Assembly (NCBI RefSeq): GCF_008704715.1
Contig: NZ_CP023689.1
Span: 7,254,001-7,318,000, forward strand
Source of the DNA: Streptomyces chartreusis
GTDB lineage: Bacteria > Actinomycetota > Actinomycetes > Streptomycetales > Streptomycetaceae
Direction: 5' to 3'
DNA: 64,000 nt
The position numbers and the translations under genes were made by a program. The stretch's first letter is position 1. Each line of letters opens with the position of its first letter. This document shows positions 35,879 to 44,404 of this stretch, piece by piece. The notes under the pieces are model-generated. The model saw only the letters and a program-made list of their open reading frames with translations, did no database searches and was not told the origin of the DNA.

Positions 35879-37096
35879 GTGGACCGCTGCATCGTCCTGG
35901 TGGACGCCGGGTATCTGCTGGGGGCCGCCGCCAGCCTGCTCGCCGGGGAACCCTCCCGGTCCCGGATCACCGTCGACCACACCGCCCTCATCCAGGGGCT
36001 GCGCGAACGCGCCGAGTCCGACACCCAGCAGCCCCTGCTGCGGATCTACTGGTTCGACGGCGCCCCCGACCGCGTCCCCCAGCCCGAGCACCGCAGGCTG
36101 CGCGTGATGCCCCGGGTCACCGTCCGGCTGGGCGCACTCACCCGCAGCGACGGCCGCTGGGCGCAGAAGGGCGTGGACGCCGCGATGCACGCCGAGCTCA
36201 CCGAGCTGGCCCGCAACCGCGCCTGCTCCGACGTGGTGCTGGTGACCGGGGACGGCGATCTCCTGCCGGGCATGATGGCCGCCAAGGAGCACGGCGTCGC
36301 CGTACATCTGTGGGCCGTGCAGGCCGCCGACGGTGACTACAACCAGTCCGAGGACCTGGTCGCCGAGGCCGACGAACGGCGCGTCCTGGACCGTACGTGG
36401 ATCACCAAGGCCGTGCGCGCCAAGGAACTCACCGGGGTGTGCGCGCCACAGCCCGTGCCCCGGCCGGAGATCGCCGCGATCCTGTCCGCGCCGCTGCCCG
36501 ACTCCGCGCTCGGCGCGGCGACCGAGCGGCCCCCGGCGGAGGTCGAGCACGCCACGCCCGTCGCCTCGGAGAACGGCACGCAGGAGCGCGTTCCGGCGCC
36601 CAAGGGCGTGCCCACGCCGAAGGACCTCGCCGCCCTGCGCGCCCCAGGCGTCCAGCCGGCCCAGCACCCGTCGAACGCGACGCTGCGCTGGTCCTCCGAC
36701 AAAGGGTGGGTCGACCGGCCCGGTGTCGCGGCCGAGTCGGCCGAGGCCGCGTCCATGCCGACGCTGGCACAGCTGACCACCGCCGAGCAGCGCTGGGCCG
36801 ACCGCGAGGAGGACATCACCACGGTCGGCGGCGACCCCTACGAGGTGGGGCAGGTCTTCGCGCGGCGGTGGATGGCGCGGCTCGGGGACCAGAGCCACTT
36901 CCAGCGGCTGTCCGGGATGTATCCGCGGATCCCGCACCGGATCGACGGCGAGCTGCTGCGCTACGCGGCCCGGTTCGGCCTCCTCGCGCACAAGGACGAC
37001 CAGATCGACGAGCACGACCGGTACGCGATCCGGGCCGGGTTCTGGCGCGAGATCGACGTCCGCACGGCCGCGGAGCACGCGCCCGCCGGTGAGTGA
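35879..37096 (+). CDS. NYN-domain (PIN-like) protein, putative RNase
   Basis: 405-residue protein with an N-terminal NYN/LabA-type PIN domain. The acidic residues expected at a metal-dependent nuclease site are in LVDAGYLLG (near residue 8), KGVDAAMHAEL (near 100) and VTGDGDLLPGM (near 122). A Pro/Ala-rich linker follows, then a conserved helical C-terminal domain (about 320-400, EVGQVFARRWMARL). GTG 35879 has GAGGG about 8 bases upstream and is preferred to GTG 35870. RNase activity is inferred from the fold; the target is unknown. Confidence 0.83.
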   Translation: MDRCIVLVDAGYLLGAAASLLAGEPSRSRITVDHTALIQGLRERAESDTQQPLLRIYWFDGAPDRVPQPEHRRLRVMPRVTVRLGALTRSDGRWAQKGVDAAMHAELTELARNRACSDVVLVTGDGDLLPGMMAAKEHGVAVHLWAVQAADGDYNQSEDLVAEADERRVLDRTWITKAVRAKELTGVCAPQPVPRPEIAAILSAPLPDSALGAATERPPAEVEHATPVASENGTQERVPAPKGVPTPKDLAALRAPGVQPAQHPSNATLRWSSDKGWVDRPGVAAESAEAASMPTLAQLTTAEQRWADREEDITTVGGDPYEVGQVFARRWMARLGDQSHFQRLSGMYPRIPHRIDGELLRYAARFGLLAHKDDQIDEHDRYAIRAGFWREIDVRTAAEHAPAGE

Positions 37097-37222
37097 GCCG
37101 GACGGGCGGCGGACGAGCCCGGCGCCGCCGGGCCACGCCGCGCGGCGAGCGGCTTTGTGGCGGTGAGCGGCCGATTTGTGCCGAGTCGCCGACCCGAGGG
37201 CGGATCGGGCTCGTGGACCCCG

Positions 37223-37228
37223 TAGTCT
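37223..37228 (+). promoter_or_regulatory. candidate -10 hexamer, leaderless type
   Basis: TAGTCT ends 8 bases before the GTG of the ABC ATPase gene; no Shine-Dalgarno lies between. Confidence 0.45.
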
Positions 37229-37236
37229 CGTCCCTT

Positions 37237-38252
<1,016 letters not shown>

Positions 38253-38256
<4 letters not shown>

Positions 38257-38348
38257 GTACGCAGACCGCCGCATCCGTACAGAACTCCGTACGGAACAGG
38301 GCCACCTCCCCGGTGATCCCCCGTGTGAAAGGGAGCAGCGCCACGTGA
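38253..38348 (+). CDS. 31-codon bridging mini-ORF between ABC ATPase and permease
   Basis: An open frame whose GTG overlaps the ATPase stop (GTGA at 38253) and whose TGA overlaps the permease GTG (GTGA at 38345). The peptide begins VSTQTAASVQNS and is polar with no recognised domain. It may keep ribosomes translating across the gap so that permease translation stays coupled, or be a chance frame. No separate Shine-Dalgarno was needed or seen at its start. Confidence 0.35.
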
Positions 38349-39169
38349 GTGTCGTACCCGCCGAGGTTCTGCCGGGCAGCGCCCTGGCCGTGGACGAGAC
38401 GGCCGGCCGGGCCGCGGCCGAGCTCGGGCCGCGCGCGCGGCTCTGGCCGTCGCTGTGTGCCGTGTACCGGGCGCAGCTGTCCCGGGCCCGGGTTGCGCGC
38501 ATCCCGCTGCTGTTCGTGGCGACCTTCCAGTCGATCGGGATCATGATCCTGATGCGCGGGGTCGTCGACGGCGGCGCCGAGGCGCAGGCCGTGGTCGCCG
38601 GTTCGGCGGTACTCGTCGTGGCCTTCGTCGCGCTGAACCTGCTCGCCCAGTACTTCGGGCAGCTGCGGGCCAGCGGCGGGCTCGACCACTACGCCACGCT
38701 GCCGGTGCCGCCGGCCGCGGTGGTGCTGGGCGCGGCCGGGGCGTACGCCTCCTTCACCGTGCCGGGGACCGTGGTGACCGCCGTCTTCGGATGCGTGCTG
38801 TTCGGGCTGCCGATGGCGAACCTCTGGGTGCTCGTCGCGGTGATCCCGCTGGCCGGGGCCGCGCTCGCCGGGCTCGGGGCGGCGCTCGGGCTGCTCGCCC
38901 CGCGCCCCGAACTGGCCACGCTGCTCGGGCAGCTGGGCATGTCCGCGGCGCTGCTGCTGGGCGTGCTGCCCGCCGACCGGATGCCGGACGCGGTCCGCCT
39001 CGCCCGGGACCTGCTGCCCTCGACGTACGGCGTGGAGGCCTTCGCACGGACCTTCGCGGAGCGGCCGGACTGGGCCTTCGTGCTCGGTGACCTGGCCGTG
39101 TGCGGGGTCGTCGGCGTCGTCTCGCTGGCCGTGGCCACCTGGGCGTACCGTCGGGCGGCCGTCCGGTGA
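38345..39169 (+). CDS. ABC-2 type transporter permease
   Basis: 274-residue membrane protein with about six helices, the partner of the ATPase just upstream. After a 45-residue cytoplasmic N terminus the first helix begins near RIPLLFVATFQSIG. The ABC-2 signature region is around GQLRASGGLDHYATLPVPPAA (cytoplasmic loop, residues 100-120). GTG at 38345 is preceded by AAGGGAG. Substrate and direction (export likely) are inferred from family only. Confidence 0.88.
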   Translation: MSVVPAEVLPGSALAVDETAGRAAAELGPRARLWPSLCAVYRAQLSRARVARIPLLFVATFQSIGIMILMRGVVDGGAEAQAVVAGSAVLVVAFVALNLLAQYFGQLRASGGLDHYATLPVPPAAVVLGAAGAYASFTVPGTVVTAVFGCVLFGLPMANLWVLVAVIPLAGAALAGLGAALGLLAPRPELATLLGQLGMSAALLLGVLPADRMPDAVRLARDLLPSTYGVEAFARTFAERPDWAFVLGDLAVCGVVGVVSLAVATWAYRRAAVR

Positions 39170-39191
39170 CGCGCCGCACAGAACGGCCTGG

Positions 39192-39197
39192 CACGAT
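39192..39197 (+). promoter_or_regulatory. candidate -10 hexamer, leaderless type
   Basis: CACGAT ends 6 bases before GTG 39204. Confidence 0.35.
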
Positions 39198-39203
39198 GGC
39201 AGG

Positions 39204-39962
39204 GTGACCGCTCCGCTGACTCCTCCACCGCCGCCGCGTGAACCGTCCCCGAACGGGGGATGGCAGCAGCCCGCTGCCGGGCACGCGGCCGCCGTACCGC
39301 CGCACGACGCCATATCCGGTGCCCCGGGCGGGATACCGGGCCACCCCGGCGCTCCCGGCCCGTACGGCATGTATGGCTCGTACGAACAGGACGGTCCCGG
39401 CATGAAGACCGAACTGCGAGAGGCAGCGATCGTCACGGTGGTGGTGGCGCTCCTCGGCGCGCTGCTCGGGCTGCTGTGGTGGCGGCTGGCGCCGAGCGTG
39501 CCGCTGGTCGGGGACGTCGTCGACGACAGCTGGGTCGTCTACTTCAAGGATTCCGAGGGGGAGCAGGCCATCGGGGTGGACGGAACGTTCACTCTGCTCG
39601 CGCTGGCGTTCGGCCTGGTCAGCGCGGTCGCCGTGTTCCTGTGGCGGCGGCGCGGGGGTGTGCCGCTGGTGATCGGACTGGCCGTCGGGGCGTTCCTCGG
39701 GTCGCTGCTCGCCTGGTGGCTGGGAGTGCGGCTCGGGCCCACCGGGGACGTCATCGCCCACGCCAAGGAAGTGGGCAAGGGCGTCGCGTTCTCCGCGCCG
39801 CTGAAGCTGGGGGCCAAGGGCGCGCTGCTGGCCTGGCCACTGGCCGCGCTGCTCGTCCATCTCGGGCTGACCGCGCTGTTCGGCCCCCGGGACGCGGACC
39901 CGTACCACCAGCACCCGCCGGAGGGGCAGCCGAAGGACCCGTACGGAGCACCGCAGGCCTAG
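39204..39962 (+). CDS. DUF2567 family membrane protein
   Basis: 252 residues: a Pro/Gly-rich disordered N terminus (about 65 residues), then about four membrane helices (roughly 75-95, 130-150, 160-180, 205-230) with an external loop containing VGDVVDDSWVVYF. This arrangement matches the actinobacterial DUF2567 group, of unknown function. The frame is open earlier within the permease gene, but GTG 39204 begins the family-like part. No Shine-Dalgarno; a -10-like hexamer lies 6 bases upstream. Confidence 0.78.
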   Translation: MTAPLTPPPPPREPSPNGGWQQPAAGHAAAVPPHDAISGAPGGIPGHPGAPGPYGMYGSYEQDGPGMKTELREAAIVTVVVALLGALLGLLWWRLAPSVPLVGDVVDDSWVVYFKDSEGEQAIGVDGTFTLLALAFGLVSAVAVFLWRRRGGVPLVIGLAVGAFLGSLLAWWLGVRLGPTGDVIAHAKEVGKGVAFSAPLKLGAKGALLAWPLAALLVHLGLTALFGPRDADPYHQHPPEGQPKDPYGAPQA

Positions 39963-40033
39963 GGCCTGCCCGGCGGATCAGGAACCGGGGCCGGGATGCC
40001 CAGGGGGCCGTGGCCCCCCGGGACGGTGGTTCG

Positions 40034-40108
40034 TCATGCCGGGCGGCGTCCGTGGTTCGAGCGGCCCTTCTTGATGCGCCACTTTCGTTTCCGCGTTTTC
40101 TTCGACAT
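40034..40108 (-). CDS. 24-residue ribosomal protein bL37-like ORF
   Basis: A tiny ORF, MSKKTRKRKWRIKKGRS followed by NHGRRPA, with GAGGG just upstream of its ATG (spacing short, 2-3 bases). Twelve of 24 residues are Lys or Arg. Length, charge and the C-terminal NHG(K/R)RP block match what I recall of bL37, the small large-subunit protein first seen in mycobacterial ribosome structures. It lies 41 bases downstream of the YbaK-type gene on the same strand, so probably shares its transcript. The alternative is an unrelated small nucleic-acid-binding peptide. Confidence 0.7.
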   Translation of the reverse strand: MSKKTRKRKWRIKKGRSNHGRRPA

Positions 40109-40149
40109 GTCCCTCGTACTTAACCGAGGACACCCCAGCCGTCGAGAGG

Positions 40150-40653
40150 TCACGCACGCCCGATGGGCGCCAGGACCGCTTCCGTGAGCTTCGCCAGGTC
40201 CTCGGGGGAGAGTTCGACCTCCAGGCCGCGACGGCCCGCCGAGACGCAGATCGTGGCGTGGGCCGAGGCCGAGGCGTCCAGGACCGTGCGGAGCTTCTTG
40301 CGCTGCCCCAGCGGGGAGATGCCGCCGCGCACATAGCCCGTGGTGCGTTCCGCAAGGGCCGGGTCGGCCATCGCCGCGCGCTTGCCGCCGACCGCCGACG
40401 CCAGGGACTTGAGGTCCAGCTGCCCGGCCACCGGGACCACCGCCACGGTGAGGCTGCCGTCCACGTCCGCCACCAGGGTCTTGAAGACCCGGTCCGGGGA
40501 CACGCCCATCGCCTCCGCGGCCTCCTCGCCGTACGAGGGGTGCGCGGGGTCGTGCTCGTAGGAGTGGACGGTGTAGGCGACACCCGCGGCCGTCAGGGCG
40601 ACCGTCGCGGGAGTGCCGCCCGGCTGCTGGTTCTTCTTGGACTTCTTCGCCAT
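40150..40653 (-). CDS. ybaK: YbaK/EbsC-type Cys-tRNA(Pro) deacylase
   Basis: 167-residue trans-editing enzyme that hydrolyses Cys mischarged on tRNA-Pro (or a related misacylated tRNA). Family blocks are HDPAHPSYGEEAAEAMG, RVFKTLVADVDG with the catalytic-pocket Lys, GGKRAAMADP and GYVRGGISPLGQRKKL. The N-terminal MAKKSKKNQQ is a basic tail. Downstream on the same strand is a probable ribosomal-protein ORF, so the pair both concern translation. Substrate specificity within the YbaK superfamily is inferred. Confidence 0.9.
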   Translation of the reverse strand: MAKKSKKNQQPGGTPATVALTAAGVAYTVHSYEHDPAHPSYGEEAAEAMGVSPDRVFKTLVADVDGSLTVAVVPVAGQLDLKSLASAVGGKRAAMADPALAERTTGYVRGGISPLGQRKKLRTVLDASASAHATICVSAGRRGLEVELSPEDLAKLTEAVLAPIGRA

Positions 40654-40681
40654 GGTGGCCGGTTTCCCCAGTGGTCGTGCG

Positions 40682-41419
40682 TCAGTTGAGACTCGTCGGA
40701 CCGCGCGTCAGGTCCGACGACGGCAGCGACGGCAGGCTACGGATGATCGAGGTCTCGGTGCGAAGGAGTTTCAGCTCGTCGCGCAGCCGGGACGCGGTGT
40801 CCGGGGCCTGGAGCAGGCGCTGCTTCGTCGGGGTGTCCAGCATCATCGCGGCCGCCACCAGGTAGGAGACCACCGCGGGCTGGTCGGGCAGCTCGGCCCC
40901 CGTGGACAGGGAACGTTCACGGGCGCCCGCCAGACGCTTCTGGTACTGCCGGAACGCGCGTAGCACGCCCTCGGCCAGCGCCCCCGCCTCGTCGCCCGGC
41001 TCCTCCTGGAGCTCCTCGAGCTCCGCCGTCAGGAACGGGCCCGAGGCGTCCACCGAGACCAGCCGCACCCGGGTCGTGCCCGTCGCCAGCACCTCGAAGG
41101 TGCCGTCGGCCCGCTCCCGGATCGTCGCGGCGTCCGCCACACAGCCCACCCCGTGGAAGGCCTTCACCGGGTCCGGGCCGAAGCCCGCGGCGGGCCCGCG
41201 CTCGGGCAGGGCGGTGGGATCGGGCATGCCGGGAGCGCTCTGGGCCACCTCGTGGCCGTCGCGGATGGCCACGACGGCGAAACGGCGCGGCTCCTCCTCG
41301 GGGGTCTTCAGCAGATCGCGCATCATGGCGCGGTACCGCTCCTCGAAGACGTTGAGCGGCAGCACGAGTCCCGGGAACAGCACCGAGTTCAGGGGAAACA
41401 GCGGAAGGCGGACGGTCAC
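40682..41419 (-). CDS. LON peptidase substrate-binding-domain protein
   Basis: 245-residue stand-alone version of the N-terminal domain of Lon protease: LPLFPLNSVLFPGLVLPLNVFEERYR opens the protein (shown here in part) and no AAA+ or protease domain follows. The C-terminal third is helical. Such proteins are common in actinobacteria and their partner is not established. The GTG start lacks a Shine-Dalgarno; TAGGCT, whose first three bases are the stop of the upstream gene, ends 8 bases before it. Confidence 0.87.
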   Translation of the reverse strand: MTVRLPLFPLNSVLFPGLVLPLNVFEERYRAMMRDLLKTPEEEPRRFAVVAIRDGHEVAQSAPGMPDPTALPERGPAAGFGPDPVKAFHGVGCVADAATIRERADGTFEVLATGTTRVRLVSVDASGPFLTAELEELQEEPGDEAGALAEGVLRAFRQYQKRLAGARERSLSTGAELPDQPAVVSYLVAAAMMLDTPTKQRLLQAPDTASRLRDELKLLRTETSIIRSLPSLPSSDLTRGPTSLN

Positions 41420-41427
41420 GGCGCCAA

Positions 41428-41433
41428 AGCCTA
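41428..41433 (-). promoter_or_regulatory. candidate -10 hexamer built on the upstream stop codon
   Basis: TAGGCT on the minus strand starts with the TAG stop of the upstream gene and ends 8 bases before the GTG of the LON-domain gene. Confidence 0.5.
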
Positions 41434-42477
41434 GTGGTCGCCGGAGTGAACGCGTCCGCCGCGCCCACTCCGTGGATGTCCGCCGGCGGCACCCCGCGCG
41501 GCGGAGCCGGCCGCCCGGCGCCGTACCTCGTCACGTGTCTCCAGGAACCGGCCCAGCGGATCCTCCGAGAGCCTGCTCCACGGGAACGAGGTGGCGTGCG
41601 GCCCGATCAGCGTGAGCTGCTCCAGGGCGTCCTCCCAGCGGCCCAGCCGTACCAGCACGTACGTCAGCTTGTTGCGGATCGCGGCCGGCCACAGGTCGGC
41701 CGCCGGGAACCGGGCGGACAGCGCGACGGCCCGGTCGGCCGCCTCGTCCAGCCGCTCGTGCGGCACCCCCGGACCGCAGTCGTCGTCCAGGTAGGCGAGG
41801 ACGGCCCGGGTCGGCAGCGCCTGTACGAGGGAGTCGGCGGGGGCGTCCTGCGCGGCACGGTCGGCGAAGTCCAGGCACTCGCGGTGGGAGCCGTGCCAGG
41901 AGGAGGCCAGGTAGCGCAGGGCCGCCACATGGCAGCCGTAGTGGCGCGGGGCGCGGCGCAGCGCCGCCTCCCACAGCTCCCCGAAGTAGGTGTGGCCGGC
42001 GCGTGAGCCGCGCGCGTGGTCCAGGGCGATCCGCCAGGGCACCGGGTCGCGGTCGTCGGTGCGCGCGGCGGCGGTGATCAGCGGGCTCACCCCGCGCAGC
42101 ACCTCGGCCCGGGCCGGCGAGCCCCAGGCTTGGTCCACCGCGAGCTGGGCCCTGACCAGCAGCGCGTCCGGGTCCTTCGGGTCGGCCCCGTACCAGGTCT
42201 CCAGCCACTCCGTCCGGGAGCGTGCGAAGGCCGCCAGGCGCAGCGCGTAGCGGTCGCGGTGCTCCCACTCGGCGTGCTGCCTGGTGTGGGCGAGCAGCGC
42301 CGCGGCGGGTTCGTACTCGCCGCGCCCGGCCGCGACCAGGGCGGGGCCGAGACGGTCGTCGGGCGCGTCGAGAAGCACCTCGTCGTCGCCGGGGAGTGCG
42401 ACGGCGGGGTGCTCCGCGGTCCTTGTCGTCCGGGACGCACGGCCGAACGGAAGCATCAGAGCCATGGTGTCGACCAT
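41431..42477 (-). CDS. hypothetical helical-repeat protein
   Basis: About 348 residues, cytoplasmic, with repeated Ala/Leu-rich helices of TPR-like spacing (for example EYEPAAALLAHTRQHAEWE, DALLVRAQLAVDQAWG, GCHVAALRYLASSWHG). A Gly/Arg-rich tail ends it. I do not recognise a named family. ATG 42477 was chosen; GTG 42495 and ATG 42465 are in the same frame. A candidate promoter, TTGACC-17-TACGGG, lies about 60-90 bases upstream (plus 42537-42565). Protein-protein interaction role likely but unproven. Confidence 0.72.
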   Translation of the reverse strand: MVDTMALMLPFGRASRTTRTAEHPAVALPGDDEVLLDAPDDRLGPALVAAGRGEYEPAAALLAHTRQHAEWEHRDRYALRLAAFARSRTEWLETWYGADPKDPDALLVRAQLAVDQAWGSPARAEVLRGVSPLITAAARTDDRDPVPWRIALDHARGSRAGHTYFGELWEAALRRAPRHYGCHVAALRYLASSWHGSHRECLDFADRAAQDAPADSLVQALPTRAVLAYLDDDCGPGVPHERLDEAADRAVALSARFPAADLWPAAIRNKLTYVLVRLGRWEDALEQLTLIGPHATSFPWSRLSEDPLGRFLETRDEVRRRAAGSAARGAAGGHPRSGRGGRVHSGDH

Positions 42478-42536
42478 TGAAAGACCGCTGGTCACGCCGC
42501 GCCAGAGGGAAAAGCCAAGATGTCGAAAGTTGTACG

Positions 42537-42565
42537 CCCGTAGGTCAAGAACGGGTAAAGGTCAA
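42537..42565 (-). promoter_or_regulatory. candidate promoter of the helical-repeat gene
   Basis: On the minus strand TTGACC (plus 42560-42565) and TACGGG (plus 42537-42542) are 17 bases apart. The last -10 base is not T. Just upstream, CAACTGTT and CAACAACTGT form a short repeated motif. Confidence 0.4.
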
Positions 42566-42644
42566 CTGTTCAACAACTGTCCGACATCTGAGTCTTCACC
42601 TCAGTGGTCCCACACGTCCCACCGGCCTCATCGGTTCGTGCGGA

Positions 42645-44234
42645 TCAGTTCCGCCGCAGCATGCGCGTGGCTCCCGTCGCCACGGTCGTCGCCAGAATCC
42701 AGCCGAGCAGGATCATCGCCGCCGCCAGCCACTGCCAGGCGCCGCTCAGCTGCCAGAACCCGACCTGGCCCAGGTCGATCACCGGCAGCAGCAGATCGAG
42801 GGCGAACAGCGGCGGGTTCCAGGTCGGATGCTCGCCGCCCTTGATCGGCGGATGGTCGGCGTGCGCGAACGCCAGCGAGCTCGCGGCCCACAGCACCGCC
42901 ATCCACACGGCGGCCCGCCCGGGCCGATATCCGTAGGCGACCATCCAGTCCTGTGCGTAGCCCCACAGCTTGGCCGCCGGCGGCAGCGTCTCGCGGCGCC
43001 TGCGCTGCTTGGCGAGCAGCACCTCGCGCGCGTCCTCGTCCTCGCCGCCGGCCCGCAGCACGGAGGCCAGGAGCTCGTACGGCTCCGGGTTGTACTCGGC
43101 GGTCGCCGCGGCCACCCACTGAAGCCGCCGCTCCAGCGGGAACGGGCCGCGCGGCACGAGGTTCTCGTACGTGAAGCCGCTCATGTGCAGCAGCCCGGGG
43201 TCCGGCCAGGCGTCCGCGCGGTCCATCAGGTTCACGGTCCGCGCCCCCGACAGCACCACCCCGCCGCGCTCCGGCCGCTCCCCGAGGAAGCGCAGCTCGG
43301 GCGTCTGGATGCGGCGCAGCGACAGCTCCTGCTCGTCGGTGAAGGTGAACCGCGCCCGTTCCAGGTCGACCGCGTCCCCGAACCGACCGTCGTCGAGCCG
43401 CACCCCGCCCTGGCACTCGAACCGCTGGATACGCGTCCCGCGCGCGGGAGTGCGGCCGCTCAGCAGCGGACTGCCGACGCCCGCCGGCGTCATGTACAGC
43501 GTGCGCCCGACGGTCAGCTGGGGCGCGTTCAGCGCGAGCCGGGTGTACGGGTTGACCAGCCGGGCGCCGCGCAGGCTCAGCGACACGCCGATGCTCGCGC
43601 CGCGCAGACTCAGCTCGCCGTGCGACTCCAGCATCTCGGCCTGGAGGTCCTGGCCGACGCTGATGCCGTCCGCGGCGATCGAGCGCCCGCTGCGGTCCCG
43701 GTAGACGATCGCCTGGTTCAGCAGCAGATCCGTGCCGATGTGGGCGTCGGTCAGCCGTACGCCGTTGTGGAACCGGCAGCGCGGCAGATGCAGATCGCCC
43801 TCGGTGTGCACCCGCGCCGCCTCCAGCCGCGGCACCGCGCAGTCCACGAACCGTACGGTCGTGAAGCGGGCCTCCGGCAGCAGGACCTCCCGGTCGAAGC
43901 GGCAGCCGCGCAGCTCGACGTACGGCACCACCGTGCCGCCCGCGAGGTCCATCGGGTCGCTGATCCGCACGCCGACCAGCTTCAGCGAGGACACCCGGCC
44001 CGCGAGGGCGGGCGGCCCGTCCAGCAGCAGCCAGCAGATGATCCGCGCGCGCACGGTCCGCTCCGGGCCCCAGGGGTGCCCGCCGTGCGGGTCGTCGACG
44101 ACCGTGTCGCCGCTGCTCAGGTCGTACACGCTGCCGTTGCGGAAGGCCTGCCACATGCCGAGCTCGGCGGCGGTCAGGTCGTTCGGCAGGTCGTCCGGCA
44201 GGTCCCCGTCGCGGAGACCGCCCCGTTCGGTCAC
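42645..44234 (-). CDS. pentapeptide-like membrane protein, function unknown
   Basis: About 529 residues. The first 400 consist of degenerate beta-helix-like repeats with alternating A(D/N)LSG-type spacing (VELRGCRFDREVLLPEARF, ELSLRGASIGVSLSLRGARL), resembling the cytosolic pentapeptide-type domain of actinobacterial oxidoreductase-like proteins. Two membrane helices follow near the C terminus (about 455-475 and 500-520). GTG 44234 has GAGGGGG about 10 bases upstream; ATG 44282 is an in-frame alternative. Divergent from hisD, with 170 bases between. Confidence 0.72.
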   Translation of the reverse strand: MTERGGLRDGDLPDDLPNDLTAAELGMWQAFRNGSVYDLSSGDTVVDDPHGGHPWGPERTVRARIICWLLLDGPPALAGRVSSLKLVGVRISDPMDLAGGTVVPYVELRGCRFDREVLLPEARFTTVRFVDCAVPRLEAARVHTEGDLHLPRCRFHNGVRLTDAHIGTDLLLNQAIVYRDRSGRSIAADGISVGQDLQAEMLESHGELSLRGASIGVSLSLRGARLVNPYTRLALNAPQLTVGRTLYMTPAGVGSPLLSGRTPARGTRIQRFECQGGVRLDDGRFGDAVDLERARFTFTDEQELSLRRIQTPELRFLGERPERGGVVLSGARTVNLMDRADAWPDPGLLHMSGFTYENLVPRGPFPLERRLQWVAAATAEYNPEPYELLASVLRAGGEDEDAREVLLAKQRRRRETLPPAAKLWGYAQDWMVAYGYRPGRAAVWMAVLWAASSLAFAHADHPPIKGGEHPTWNPPLFALDLLLPVIDLGQVGFWQLSGAWQWLAAAMILLGWILATTVATGATRMLRRN

Positions 44235-44346
44235 GTTTCGCCCATCCCCCTCGGCTACTCGTGGGTTTATACAACCGTTCATGCCCGCTGGGTGACGCCC
44301 CGAACGCTAGACGTGAAGAGGATCTTCCGGGTTCCGCCTGCGGTCT

Positions 44347-44363
44347 GTATCAGCCATTGATAC
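44347..44363 (+). promoter_or_regulatory. inverted repeat upstream of hisD
   Basis: GTATCA-GCCAT-TGATAC is a perfect 6-bp inverted repeat with a 5-base spacer. Relative to the candidate leaderless start of hisD it would cover about -57 to -41, a usual place for an activator or repressor site of the his operon. No regulator is identified. Confidence 0.45.
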
Positions 44364-44391
44364 GCGCGAACGACGCCGGACCCGGGTCTGA

Positions 44392-44397
44392 GAGAAT
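44392..44397 (+). promoter_or_regulatory. candidate hisD -10 hexamer, leaderless type
   Basis: GAGAAT ends 7 bases before GTG 44405. The first base is non-consensus. Confidence 0.35.
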
Positions 44398-44404
44398 TGC
44401 ACCC

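Noticed and set aside
42222..44360. A 712-codon plus-strand frame opposite two minus-strand genes
   Set aside because: Crosses gene boundaries and lacks domain similarity; treated as an antisense shadow.
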